From Tiliqua scincoides (Eukaryota > Chordata > Lepidosauria > Squamata > Scincidae): a stretch of 64,000 nt of DNA. A program made the translations under genes and the position numbers. The first letter of the stretch is position 1, and every line of letters starts with the position of its first letter. The notes under the pieces were generated by a model. It searched no databases. It was not told where the DNA came from and saw only the letters and a program-made list of their open reading frames with translations. Positions 53,879-64,000 of this stretch are shown here, in pieces. Location: contig NC_089822.1 of assembly GCF_035046505.1 (NCBI RefSeq), forward strand, positions 267,665,024 to 267,729,023, written 5' to 3'.

Positions 53879-54939
53879 CAGGGCCTATGAGAGGAATTTT
53901 AGCAGGGGTACAGAGTTTCTTCTGGGCCCCTTCCCAAAGGGGAAGGGGGGCAATGGGGGCAGGCAGATTGGGGGGCAAAATAGGGCAGGGGGGAGGGTGT
54001 TGACAGCCACAATACACTTTGGAGCTCAGGTCTACTAGGCTTCTTCATGCAGAGCCCAGGTCTACCCGAACATGCAGCACTGGCAGCTAGATAAAGTCAT
54101 ATGGAAAACCAAACACTCTCCTAAGTCTCTCTAAAATTTTTGAAATACAGAAAATTGATTGCAGAAAATTAGCATCATCGTATTGAGGCTCACACTAGAA
54201 TGGATCAATATGGGACATCCACTAAAATTGAGTGTTTTGGAGGTTTAGAACAGACAAAAGAAAATATTTCTTTACTCAGCGTGTGGTTGGTCTGTGGAAC
54301 TCTCTGCCACAGGATGTGGTGATGGCGACTGGCCTGGACGCCTTTAAAAGGGGATTGGACAAGTTTCTGGAGGAAAAATCCATTACGGGGTACAAGCCAT
54401 GATGTGTATGCGCAACCTCCTGATTTTAGAAATGGGTTATGTCAGAATGCCAGATGCAAGGGAGGGCACCAGGATGTAGGTCTCTTGTTATCTGGTGTGC
54501 TCCTTGGGGCATTTGGTGGGTTGCTGTGAGATACAGGAAGCTGGACTAGATGGGCCTATGGCCTGATCCAGTGGGGCTGTTCTTATGTTCTTATGAACTT
54601 CTGCAGCAGCTGTAACCACTCAGCTGGGTCTCTGAGCTTCTACACACTTCTTCATGTGTGTAGAAGCTCAGATCCACAAGATGTCTAGCAGGCCAGTTTC
54701 CTCCCAGATTTGAAACTGTATTAAGGAGGGTCAAGGATGCTTTCCTGGGTCTGGCGAGTAATTAACACTGCATGCACATAGTTGTGCCCCAGCATTATGT
54801 GCTGGCAGCGAGTTCAGGTGAGATAGGAAAATGTAAGGTCCGAGGAACTTTCTGGGTCCCCCCTTTGGCTCCTGTGCCCCCCTCCTGACCCTGGGTTCGA
54901 ATACAAGTTACCCCCTTTACCCCCCTCTCCTAGTCCTTG
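53879..54939. mobile_element. hAT-1 nested in CR1, unit D, enlarged by a CR1 tail
   Basis: CACTATGT at 53871-53878 and 54940-54947. It is larger than its sisters (1,061 bp) because a CR1 3' fragment sits at about 54210-54595. Confidence 0.85.
54210..54595 (+). mobile_element. CR1 3'-end fragment inserted in hAT-1
   Basis: Encodes the last part of the RT C-terminus (KYFFTQRVVG, WNSLPQDVV) and ends in GTTCTTATGTTCTTATG. Plus-strand orientation. Present only in unit D. Confidence 0.8.
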
Positions 54940-55627
54940 CACTATGTCCTTTTTGAGATGTGGTGACCAGAACTGGACACAATACTCCAGTTGTGGCCTT
55001 ACCATTGATTTGTACAATGGCATTATAATATTAGCCGTTTTGTTCTCAATACCTTTTCTAATGATCCCAAGCATAGAATTGGCCTTCTTCATTGCCACCG
55101 CACATGGAGGTTGAAACTTTCATCAAGCTGTCCACCACCACCCCAGGATCTCTCTCCTGATCTGTCACAGACACCTCAGAACCCATCAGCCTATATGTGA
55201 AGTTTTGATTTTTTGCCCCAATGTGCATGACTTTACACTTGCTGACATTGAAACGCATCTGCCATTTTGCTTCCCATTCTGCCAGTTTGGAGAGATCCTT
55301 CTGGAGCTCCTCACAATCGCTTCTGGTCTTCACCACTCGGAAAAGTTTGGTGTCGTCTGCAAACTTGGCCACCTCGCTGCTGAGTCCTGCTTCCAGGTCA
55401 TTTATGAAGAGGTTGAAAAGCACCGGTCCCAGGACAGATCCTTGGGGCACACTGCTTTTCACCTCTCTCCATTGTGAAAATTTTCCATTGACCCACACTC
55501 ACTGCTTCCTAGTCTTCAACCTGATCTGTCCATGAGAGAACCTGCCCTCTAATGCCCTGACTGTGGAGTTTTCTCAGCAGCCTTTGGTGAGGGACCCTGT
55601 CGAACGCCTTCTGAAAGTCCAGATATA

Positions 55628-56045
55628 CAGTAGAACCTCCAAAGTTGACCACCTCTCTATATTGACCAGCTCCTTAAGTTGACCTAATTTTCACAGTATG
55701 GACAGACACTGCATATACACTATGGGAGACCAACCTCTCTATATTGGCCACCTCCATAAGTTGTATCTTGAACACTTTGACCATTGCACAGAGTATTAAT
55801 TTACCCTCCGTAAGTTGCCCACTGAATGCGATACTGTGGGCCTGTGTTTTGTCTGGTGTGTCCCATCTTGGAAAAACAAGAAGCCATGTGACAATCCCTC
55901 CCCTACACCTGCTAGCACGTGTGCGAAAGGGTTTTTATAGGTGGGCACACTGCACATAGCTGACAGACCTCTGCCGGCTGCCAATTGTACCTGGACATGT
56001 AACAAGTTGTGAGGGACATGAGGTTGCTTGTGCAGTGAAGCCACT
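55628..56045. mobile_element. Tigger-like (Tc1/mariner) DNA transposon fragment
   Basis: Starts CAGTAGAACCTCCAAAGTTG next to a TA dinucleotide, with repeated TTGACCACCTCTCTATATTG motifs, as in Tigger-type termini. No right terminus is seen, and the right limit is set by where CR1 sequence resumes. Confidence 0.5.
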
Positions 56046-56059
56046 GTCCTTTCACTTTG

Positions 56060-56470
56060 GTTCCCATCACCAGTGCATTACTTTACTTATATTGAAACAC
56101 AACTGCTATTTTGCTGCCTGTTCTCCCGGTTTGGAGAGATCCTTCTGGAGCACTTCACAATCCCTTCTGGTCTTCACCACTCAGAGAAGTTTAGTGTCAT
56201 CCACAAACTTGTCCACCTCCCTGCTTATCCCTGTTTCCAGGTCATTTATGAAGATGTTGAAAAGCACCAGTCCCAGGACAGATCCTTGAGGCGCTTCACT
56301 TTCCCCCTCTCTCCACTTTTTTTGTCAATTGCCCCTTGACACCCACTCTCTGTTTGCTGGTCCTCAACCAGTTCCCAATCCATGACAGAACCTGTCCTCT
56401 TATTCCCTGACTGTGGAGTTTTCTCAACAGCTTTTAGTGAGGGACTGTATCAAACACCTTCTGGCATTTA
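56060..56470 (-). mobile_element. Diverged CR1 fragment, minus strand
   Basis: Recognisable RT-region homology to the other CR1 copies (counterpart of 55205-55620), but clearly more diverged. It may belong with 57930-58365 to one old element later split by the CR1 at 56653. Confidence 0.7.
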
Positions 56471-56652
56471 GTGAATCTGAGGAGACCCAGTGAAGACCAG
56501 GCAGCCTAAGTAAAATGTATGGTGTTTTTTTTACCTGTTGGGGCTATGTAACGTGCTACATGCTAGGGGCTGGCAAGGGATAGCATTAGTCTGGCTGTCT
56601 GCTATGAAACCAAGTATTTTTTTTAACTTACAAATTTTTTTTGAAGCTTATG
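56471..56652. other. Short unassigned stretch
   Basis: T-rich, with no recognised feature. It ends at the 5' truncation point of the next CR1. Confidence 0.5.
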
Positions 56653-57919
56653 GAAGGCATTTGACACGGTCCCTCACCAAAGGCTACTGAAAAAACTCCA
56701 CAGTCAGGGAATTAGAGGACAGGTCCTCTCGTGGATTGAGAACTGGTTGGAGGCCAGGAAGCAGAGAGTGGGTGTCAATGGGCAATTTTCACAATGGAGA
56801 GAGGTGAAAAGCGGTGTGCCCCAAGGATCTGTCCTGGGACCGGTGCTTTTCAACCTCTTCATAAATGACCTGGAGACAGGGTTGAGCAGTGAAGTGGCTA
56901 AGTTTGCAGACGACACCAAACTTTTCCGAGTGGTAAAGACCAGAAGTGATTGTGAGGAGCTCCAGAAGGATCTCTCCAGACTGGCAGAATGGGCAGCAAA
57001 ATGGCAGATGCGCTTCAATGTCAGTAAGTGTAAAGTCATGCACATTGGGGCAAAAAATCAAAACTTTAGATATAGGCTGATGGGTTCTGAGCTGTCTGTG
57101 ACAGATCAGGAGAGAGATCTTGGGGTGGTGGTGGACAGGTCGATGAAAGTGTCGACCCAATGTGCGGCGGCAGTGAAGAAGGCCAATTCTATGCTTGGGA
57201 TCATTAGGAAGGGTATTGAGAACAAAACGGCTAATATTATAATGCCGTTGTACAAATCGATGGTAAGGCCACACCTGGAGTATTGTGTCCAGTTCTGGTC
57301 GCCGCATCTCAAAAAAGACATAGTGGAAATGGAAAAGGTGCAAAAGAGAGCGACTAAGCTGATTACGGGGCTGGGGCACCTTCCTTATGAGGAAAGGCTA
57401 CGGCGTTTGGGCCTCTTCAGCCTAGAAAAGAGACGCTTGAGGGGGGACATGATTGAAACATACAAAATTATGCAGGGGATGGACAGAGTGGATAGGGAGA
57501 TGCTCTTTACACTCTCACATAATACCAGAACCAGGGGACATCCACTAAAATTGAGTGTTGGGCGGGTTAGGACAGACAAAAGAAAATATTTCTTTACTCA
57601 GCGCGTGGTCAGTCTGTGGAACTCCTTGCCACAGGATGTGGTGCTGGCGTCTAGCCTAGACGCCTTTAAAAGGGGATTGGACGAGTTTCTGGAGGAAAAA
57701 TCCATTATGGGGTACAAGCCATGATGTGTATGCGCAACCTCCTGATTTTAGGAATGGGTTAAGTCAGAATGCCAGATGTAGGGGAGAGCACCAGGATGAG
57801 GTCTCTATCTGGTGTGCTCCCTGGGGCATTTGGTGGGCCGCTGTGAGATACAGGAAGCTGGACTAGATGGGCCTATGGCCTGATCCAGTGGGGCTGTTCT
57901 TATGTTCTTATGTTCTTAT
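56653..57919 (+). mobile_element. CR1/L3-group LINE, 5'-truncated, plus strand
   Basis: Begins within the RT palm motif (KAFDTVPH region) and ends TTCTTATGTTCTTATGTTCT, the period-8 tail typical of CR1. It is very similar to the copy at 27387-28835 in inverse orientation, so both are recent. Confidence 0.9.
56747..57724 (+). CDS. CR1 reverse transcriptase C-terminal region, 325 codons open
   Basis: Contains SGVPQGSVLGP, catalytic FADDTKLF, VRPHLEYCVQFW and WNSLPQDVV. The first RT motifs and endonuclease are missing. The ATG is internal to the native ORF2. Confidence 0.8.
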   Translation: MEARKQRVGVNGQFSQWREVKSGVPQGSVLGPVLFNLFINDLETGLSSEVAKFADDTKLFRVVKTRSDCEELQKDLSRLAEWAAKWQMRFNVSKCKVMHIGAKNQNFRYRLMGSELSVTDQERDLGVVVDRSMKVSTQCAAAVKKANSMLGIIRKGIENKTANIIMPLYKSMVRPHLEYCVQFWSPHLKKDIVEMEKVQKRATKLITGLGHLPYEERLRRLGLFSLEKRRLRGDMIETYKIMQGMDRVDREMLFTLSHNTRTRGHPLKLSVGRVRTDKRKYFFTQRVVSLWNSLPQDVVLASSLDAFKRGLDEFLEEKSIMGYKP

Positions 57920-57929
57920 TATTCCCCTT

Positions 57930-58365
57930 AATGCTGCTGGCCGTGTGTTCCTCATAGTCTCTCTTGGCCTCCCAAATCAACTTCTTACATTTCTTTTGCC
58001 ACAATTTATGTTCTTTTTTATTCTCCTCATTAGGGCAAGACTTCCATTGACGGAAGGTCTTCCTTGCCCTTTACGGACTCCCTAATTTGGCTGGTTAGCG
58101 GTATACACTTTTGCTGGGCCTCCACTACTGTTGTTTTAAGCAGCCTCCATGCACTCTGGAGAGACTGGACTCTTTTTACCTTCCCTTTCAACCTCCTTCT
58201 AACCAGCTTCCTCATTTGAGGGAAGTCCGCCCTTCGGAAGTCAAGGGGTTTTGTGAGAGTTTTGTCCAGTACTCTTCCCCAAACGTGCATGTTGAGACGG
58301 ATCGCAGCCTGGTCACTGTTCCCCAATGGCTCAGCAACATTGACTTCCCTGGTGGAGACGGACAC
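57930..58365 (-). mobile_element. CR1 ORF2 endonuclease-RT linker fragment, minus strand
   Basis: The minus-strand frame at 58030-58365 reads LGNSDQAAIRLN and LDFRRADFPQMRKLV, features of the segment between endonuclease and RT in CR1 ORF2. It is a remnant of an older element. Confidence 0.7.
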
Positions 58366-58750
58366 TACTCACCACTGGAATTGTCCCTCAGTGCTGTTGG
58401 AGGCAGTGCCAGTGAGAAGGTGGATGGAGCCCCACAAGCACAGGGGTCCAGTCCCCACCGTCCCTGCCTTGCTGCCTCCTTTGCAGCTCCTCCTCAGCAG
58501 TTTCAGAGCAAAGGGAAAAGGGTTCTCTTCAGCCTTTCTTGACTCCCTCCTCTCAGCAAGGAGAGAAAGGAGAGTCTTTGCCTGGCAGCTGCGGCTGAGT
58601 CCCAGCTCTCTCCACCACAGAAACATCAATTGCTGCTTTTTCACCCTTGGGAAAGCGGCACTTGCACTGACTTCTCCCGCTGTGAGGGAACTGGCTGCTT
58701 GGGTGGCAGCACCTGGTCTGTGCCTCTCTGAGGTTGCAGTAGGTTGAGGA
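58366..58750. other. Unassigned stretch
   Basis: Open frames of 130-160 codons overlap on both strands but match nothing I recognise. It may be the flank of the DIRS fossil. Confidence 0.4.
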
Positions 58751-58755
58751 ACAGA

Positions 58756-58932
58756 GGCAGACCCCTCAGTCAAGGCACTATTGCAGTGTCAGGGGCAGTC
58801 GGCCAGGACTCTCCAAGAGTACCCAGAGCCTGCCCAACGCTCAGAGGCAGACCCCTCAGTCAAGGCCCTATTGCAGTGTCAGGAGCAGTCGGGCAGGACT
58901 CTCCAAGGGTACCCAGAGCCTGCCCAACACTC
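58756..58932. repeat. Two tandem copies of an 89-bp sequence
   Basis: GAGGCAGACCCCTCAGTCAA starts both copies (about 58755 and 58844), with about five differences between them. Confidence 0.85.
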
Positions 58933-60485
58933 ACTAGCACCAGCTCTGTTTTTTACCTCAGCGGGTGCCACTTTGTGTCTCAGCGGGAAACATTTTCCTC
59001 ACATGCAGTGAGGAACCCAGTGAGGGGTTTGTGTTCCCCTCTTTTTGCCCAGCCTCTGTTTTCCCCTCATAGACGGGATTACCAGGGACTCCGTTCTCCA
59101 GATCTAAGTTATTTGGCAAGCATTCGACCTTGTTCTCATTGAAATGAGGACAAAAACAGAGCACTTCCCACAGCTTCTAAGACAGGGAAGACAGAGCTTT
59201 TGCCCCTTTTGTCTTGAAAGAAGGAACAGAGAGCCGTCCAAATTCAACCCCAGGTGGCACAAATCTGGGAATTTCCACAGAAAGTTCCAGCATTCCCATT
59301 CTTCCAAGGCAGGGAATGATGCTAGAGACAGGTTGGCATGACGCCACCCCAGGAGTTTCGCACCCAAGGTGCAGGCTAGGCTTCAGGATTATGTGTGAAC
59401 CTGGTACAACACAATATTGGATGCATGGTTCCTGGAGACACGTCTCCAAAGACTATTCCTTGGAATTTGTAAGGAACCCAAGGGACAGGTTCTGGCAGAT
59501 CTCAAAATCAAGGGATGCAAAGAAACATGCAGCCATATACCATCTACCTCATATTGGGGCGATAGAGGCAGTTCCCTCTGCTGAGAGAGGTACCAGGGTT
59601 TACTTGGTGCTCTTTTCTGTACTGAAGCGGAATGGAGAGAGGCAGGGAATCCTAGATCTAAGGTGGCTGAACTGGTTGTTTTTTTAAATCACAGACGGTA
59701 TCTGAGGTCTCCTACAGATCCTCCCACTTTCAGTCCCATGCCTTTCCCTTTGGATTAATGACCTCCCCAAGGAGGTTCACAAAAGTGGTACTATTGTTGC
59801 ATTTCTGGCAGAGGGGACTGTTTCTTTTCCCTCACCTGGAGGACTTTTAAATAAAGGTGTTGGCCAGGGAGCAAGCAAAGCTCAACACGCACCAGATGGT
59901 GCTCTGCCTGCAAACTTATGGTTTTGTGATAATCCAAACAGGTCACTGGTTCCTATCCAGATACTGGAACACCTGGGAGTATTTTTCAATACCCACATTT
60001 TCCATGCTTTTCTGCCAACAGAGAGATGGCAGAGGATCACAGACACAATCCTCCAGATTCTCAGTCAAGTAGGCAGATATCATGACGCTGGTCCACCTGC
60101 TGTGATTGTTGGTTTGTCACCAGCTGGTCAGCTAGACCAATTCCACACCAGAACTCTTCAGGAGAGTCTCTGGTCCCACTCAAGAAGATAGAGAGGTGAT
60201 GCCACTTCCACACTCTGATTCCACCACCCCTGAAGAGGGATTTGCAGCAGTGGGTGTACAATGGACAGCTGTCCAAGGGGTGAGCCTTCAGGACTGGCAA
60301 CAAGTAATCCTGACCACAGGTGCCAACATATTTGGTTGGACGGCCCAACTAAATGGCAGAGTGATTCAGGATCATTATTCCTCCCAGGAGATGTCACAAA
60401 GCATCAGTCTTCTGGAGCTGAGATCTATCTGCCTTGCTCTGTTTTCATCTCAAACCTCATTTCTGCCATTGTCATGTTCTGGAAA

Positions 60486-60488
<3 letters not shown>

Positions 60489-60540
<52 letters not shown>
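60489..60540. repeat. (CA)n microsatellite
   Basis: About 26 uninterrupted CA units inside the DIRS fossil. Confidence 0.98.
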
Positions 60541-60541
<1 letters not shown>

Positions 60542-60940
60542 GTCATCTCTCACAACTTAACACCTAGCAGGAGAGAAGAACATAGAGGCAGACTGTCTAC
60601 GCAGATGGAGCCTCTCAGAAACACAGTGCAGGTTGCACCCAGGAACTGAGGACCAGATTCAGACACCCATACTAGGTAGTTTGCTGCTTGTAATAGTTTG
60701 CTACTGCGGAAAACTCGCAACTTAACAAGTTCTACTCCAGGGTAAGAGACAAGGGAGTGGAGGTGGTGGATGTACTATCGAAGCCCTTGACCTCAGGGGC
60801 TCCTAAGTTGTTCTGGTGGCAAAAAAGTGCCAGGTTGGTACCCAAACTTAATGCAATTATTAAGACAGGATCCTAGGGAGATTCCAGTCTGGCCAGATCT
60901 ACTCTTACAAGGCCCTTCACAATACCCACAACCACACGGA

Positions 60941-61449
60941 TGATAGATATTTTAAGGGTTAACCTAACTTCTCTCAGATGAGGAAAACAACCGAAATTAG
61001 GAGCCAAAGCAGTGACTAATGTTTGTGTTAAAAACAAGATAGGAAAGCCATTATGTCAAGTTGACCTGCACAAATAACATGCATGTCATAGTTTTCCCAG
61101 AAGGGAAATTTCAATGTCTTGTGTAACCAAAGTTATAAAACATAAACTTCTCCATAAATGGGTAACAGACTTCCCAGTTAGGGCTGGAACCATGCACCAG
61201 TATGCCCAATAAGGAAGTGGAAGTCACATGGGTGTCACATGGGTACTTTGTTTGTTGCAAGGTATAACTGAGAAGTTTTGGGTGTGGTTCTCTGAGAAAC
61301 AAAGGAACCAGCCAAAGGAGTAAACCTTCTGTAATCTGAAATCTGTTTTTAATCTGTAAATAGCCTGTAAATAAAAGCCTACATTTTGAAATCTAAAGGC
61401 TTTATGACTGTTTAGCATTGCGTCAGATAACGAATCCTAAAACCTGACA
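60941..61449 (+). mobile_element. LTR-like sequence nested in DIRS fossil
   Basis: 509 bp bounded by TG...CA, with TATAAAA at 61134-61140 and AATAAA at 61370-61375 followed by about 75 bp, resembling U3-R-U5. I found no target duplication, so the limits are provisional. Fossil solo LTR of a retrovirus-like element is the best guess. Confidence 0.45.
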
Positions 61450-62441
61450 GTGTGCAGGTTGAAAAGTTGGAATTGCACCAATTGGGCTTCTCCGATAGGG
61501 TTATAAAGCCCAGACGTGCTTGAATGCTTGAAACGTGTATAGGACCACCTGGAAAACCTTTAGGGACTGGTGCAGGGATAAGGTTTTCTCTTCCACCTCA
61601 CCTGATGTGTGTCTTATCTTGGAATTTCCCCAGGATGGCTTAGTCCAGGAACTTAGAACTAGTTTGCTACATTGTCAGGTAGCAGGCTCTCCAAGGCATC
61701 CAAGGGGCAGGGGGTGGGTCTATCTGCCTATCTTCATACACCACCACCCCTGAACATTTTCTCAGAAGGGTAGTATTACTGAACATTCCTCCTGTTCATA
61801 GGCTTCCAAATTGGGATCTGAACACATGAAGTCCTGTCATATAAAACTGCCTTTCTAGTAGCTATAACATCGGAAAGAAGGGTATCTGAATGGGGGGCCG
61901 TATCCATCCTGACTTATGTGTATTCCACACACTGTGGTACTTAGGATTGACTCATTTTTCTTTCCCAAAGTTGACTCAATTTTTCATTGACAACAAGAAC
62001 TGGTTTTTCCCATCATTTTGTCCTAATCCTAAACATACAAGGGAAAGGCTTGGCACACACTACATGTCAGAAGAGTCCTCAACTTCCATACAGAAGGCAC
62101 TCACCCATTCAGGAAGACGGACGCTCTATCTGTAACTTCCTACGGGCAGGAAGGCGTCCCTGGTAACTCTAGCTTGGAGTTTGCATCCTGATGGTGTCCA
62201 AGGCAGCTGGTTTACAACCTCCAGGTGATTTAAGGGCTTATTACCATTAGATGGCAGCTGCTTAGGCAGCATTTGAAAGCCTGGCATCGCTCTAGGATAT
62301 ATACAGAGCTGACAGGTGAGGGTGAGGAATGCCCCCTGCCACCACCAGGAACAAGACTTACCCAGCTGAGGCAAATTCCTGTTTTTATATGTGTACGTTT
62401 GGTACCCATATACTGTTGGCAAGACTTTTAAAAATTGGAAT

Positions 62442-63182
62442 GCCTGAAATGTGTGGCTGTTGTTTGTGACAAAGTGTTGCCTGAAGGGGGTTCCATTGTT
62501 TCTGTCTTCAGGTTGCCTCAGTCCCCTCATTCATTTTCTGACAGCCAGTCCCATCCCTGAGTCCACCTGATGTGGGTTGTATCAGCATCAGATGACGAGG
62601 GGTCCAAGCAGGGGTCAACTTGGGGTGCTTTTCACCCCAAGGCCGCTGCCACCACCTATGCAAGCCTCAGTGATCTCCTTCCCACTCACTTGAGTGAGAA
62701 GCAGGTCATTCCCCTCCTTACTGGTGTCCTCATGCGCTGGTGTGAAACCTGGATGTGCGGGACATCCAGTTTCAGTGACAGGAAGTCCTGCGTGTCTGTT
62801 CTTTCCAGTGCATAAGATCACAGTAGGTGTTTTGCTTGTTCTTGTAGCACAGAGGTGGTAGTCTTGAGATGGCATCAAGTGGTGTTCTGACCCAAATGTT
62901 CACCCTTGGGCAGGTCTGTATGGAAGCAAGTTGTCCAGTTACCCAGGTCCAAATATGTGAGGCCACTCTTGTGCTGGTTTTCCTCTGCAGCCTTGCTCAT
63001 TTGGGGACTGATACCTGAGTACCAGAGTCCTGCTTCCATATGAACTTGCCTGTGGATAAATATCTGGAGCAGAGGTTCTCTTCTATGCCCCATCACCATC
63101 CAGCCTGCATCCGACTGGGATGTGGTGGTTTCCTCTCCATGTGCCGTTCAGCCCCAGCACATTCATGAGGTGACCTGATGTG
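62442..63182 (+). repeat. Partial, diverged unit E
   Basis: Clear but diverged homology to unit A 1930-2645, in the same order: GAAATGTGTGGC, CTGTCTTCAG then a CCTCAGTCCCCT block, and CATCACCATCCAGCCTGCAT. The hairpin is not present in the A-D form. A fifth zinc-finger gene may follow beyond the window. Confidence 0.75.
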
Positions 63183-64000
63183 GAGAAAACTCCATAGTCA
63201 GGGAATTAGAGGGCAGGTCCTCTCCTGGATTGAGAACTGGTTGAAGACCAGGAAACAGAGAGTGTGTGTCAATGGGCAATTTTCACAATGGAGAGAGGTG
63301 AAAAGCGGTGTGCCCCAAGGATCTGTCCTGGGACTGGTGCTCTTCAACCTGTTCATAAATGACCTGGAAACAGGGGTAAGCAATGAGGTGGCTAAGTTTG
63401 TAGACGACATCAAACTTTTCTGAATGGTGAAGACCAGAAGCGATCTCCAGAAGCTCCAGAAGGAACTCTCCAAACTGGGAGAGTGGGCATCAAAATGGCA
63501 GATGCGTTTCAATGTAAGTGTAAAGTCATGCACATCGGGACAAAGAATCAAAACTTCACATATAGGCTGATGGGTTCTGAGCTGTCTGTGACAGACACCA
63601 TCTTGGGGTGGTGGTGGACAGATCAAGGAAAGTGTCAACCCAGTGTGCGGCAGCAGTGAAGAAGGCCAATCCTATGCTTGGGATCATTAGAAAAGGTATT
63701 GAGAACAAAGCAGCTAATATTATAATGCTGTTGTACAAATCGATGGAAACGCCACACCTGGAGTATTGTGTTCAGTTCTGGTTGCCGCATCTCAAAAAGG
63801 ACATAGTGGAAATGGAAAAGTTGCAAATGAGAGCAAGTAAGATGATTGCTGGGCTGGGGCACCTTCCTTATGAGGAAAGGCTATGGCGTTTGGGCCTCTT
63901 CAGCCTAGAAAAGAGATGCCTGAGGGGGACATGATTGAGACATACAAGATCATGCAGGGGATGGACAGAGTGGATAGGGAGATGCTCTTTACACTCTCAC
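63183..64000 (+). mobile_element. CR1/L3-group LINE running off the window end
   Basis: Plus-strand RT region (SGVPQGSVLGLVLFN, then a VDDIKLF variant of the FADDTKLF active site, then MPHLEYCVQFW-like). More diverged than the copies at 27387 and 56653, with a broken frame. It continues past 64000. Confidence 0.85.

Larger units (their letters stand above)
44337..55627 (+). repeat. Segmental duplication unit D
   Basis: Longest array of fingers and the most complete upstream backbone (45446-46580 is deleted in part from A, B and C). It ends in the CR1 that is cut by a Tigger-like element at 55628. Confidence 0.8.
51633..55627 (-). mobile_element. CR1/L3-group LINE, unit D, with two nested insertions
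   Basis: RT C-terminal part at 51673-52002 and further RT at 54814-55498 (SVPQGSVLGP, FADDTKLF). A solo LTR at 51983-53778 and hAT-1 at 53879-54939 split it. It lacks the 3' tail seen in the other units, and its upstream end is cut by a Tigger-like element at 55628. Confidence 0.85.
58940..62435 (+). mobile_element. DIRS-type retroelement fossil
   Basis: Broken DIRS-1-like element. Recognisable parts in order: the RT start at about 59440-59690 (YSLEFVRNPRDRF, HIGAIEAVPSAERG, GILDLRWLN), RNase H-like at about 60240-60470 (QMSLLELRSICLALFS-type motif), and a tyrosine-recombinase region at about 61530-62130. It contains a CA microsatellite and a nested LTR-like sequence. Clearly old, with many interruptions; not functional. 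The left limit is uncertain. Confidence 0.75.

Noticed and set aside
56060-58365. Twin-priming 5' inversion of the plus-strand CR1
   Set aside because: The adjacent minus-strand CR1 pieces are more diverged and lie on both sides, so an older CR1 interrupted by the younger one explains them better.
58369-58773. Possible protein-coding gene (134-164 codon frames on both strands)
   Set aside because: No recognisable domain, no splice context, and it lies between transposon fragments.

Overview
The window looks like repeat-rich intergenic DNA around a C2H2 zinc-finger gene cluster in a squamate reptile, probably a lizard. The reasons are: intron-containing zinc-finger genes; abundant CR1/L3-group LINEs ending in the TTCTTATG microsatellite; hAT-type DNA transposons with 8-bp target duplications; DIRS remnants; and dispersed repeats (for example 29925-30295 and 1305-1490) of a kind I know from lizard and snake DNA. 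There are no bacterial features, tRNAs or rRNAs. The species call is inference.

The backbone is a tandem segmental duplication. Four related units start at 1, 9818, 37465 and 44337, and part of a more diverged fifth lies at about 62442-63182. A full unit holds, in order: a ZNF143-type promoter motif (ACTACAATTCCCAG), a non-coding first exon with a strong donor, a 38-bp second exon, a stretch with old DNA-transposon remnants, a conserved 26-bp-stem hairpin, a 106-bp intron, one long zinc-finger exon on the + strand, a conserved 3' UTR with AATAAA, and downstream a minus-strand CR1 carrying a nested hAT. The zinc-finger genes are at 3120-4805 (16 fingers), 30823-32490 (15), 39697-40872 (10) and 48541-50472 (19). 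I see no KRAB or SCAN domain. They are probably nuclear DNA-binding proteins diversifying by finger gain and loss.

Unit B is split by the most unusual object here: a 15,160-bp palindromic element at 11427-26586. It has near-identical inverted arms of about 5.6 kb, termini beginning 5'-AG, and a perfect 6-bp target duplication GAGGCG. These hallmarks fit Polintons/Mavericks, but no capsid, polymerase or integrase gene is recognisable. Each arm carries a 119-120 bp minisatellite (9 and 8 copies), a small acidic open region with promoter-, splice- and polyadenylation-like signals, and two nested hAT elements. The centre contains a 1,760-bp direct duplication. It is absent from the other units, so it arrived after they duplicated.

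The right-hand part (51.6-64 kb) is mostly transposon strata: a CR1 broken by a solo LTR and by a hAT that itself took a CR1 tail, a Tigger-like piece, further CR1 copies on both strands (one with a 325-codon open reverse-transcriptase region), a DIRS fossil with a nested LTR-like sequence, then the diverged fifth unit and another CR1 running off the end.
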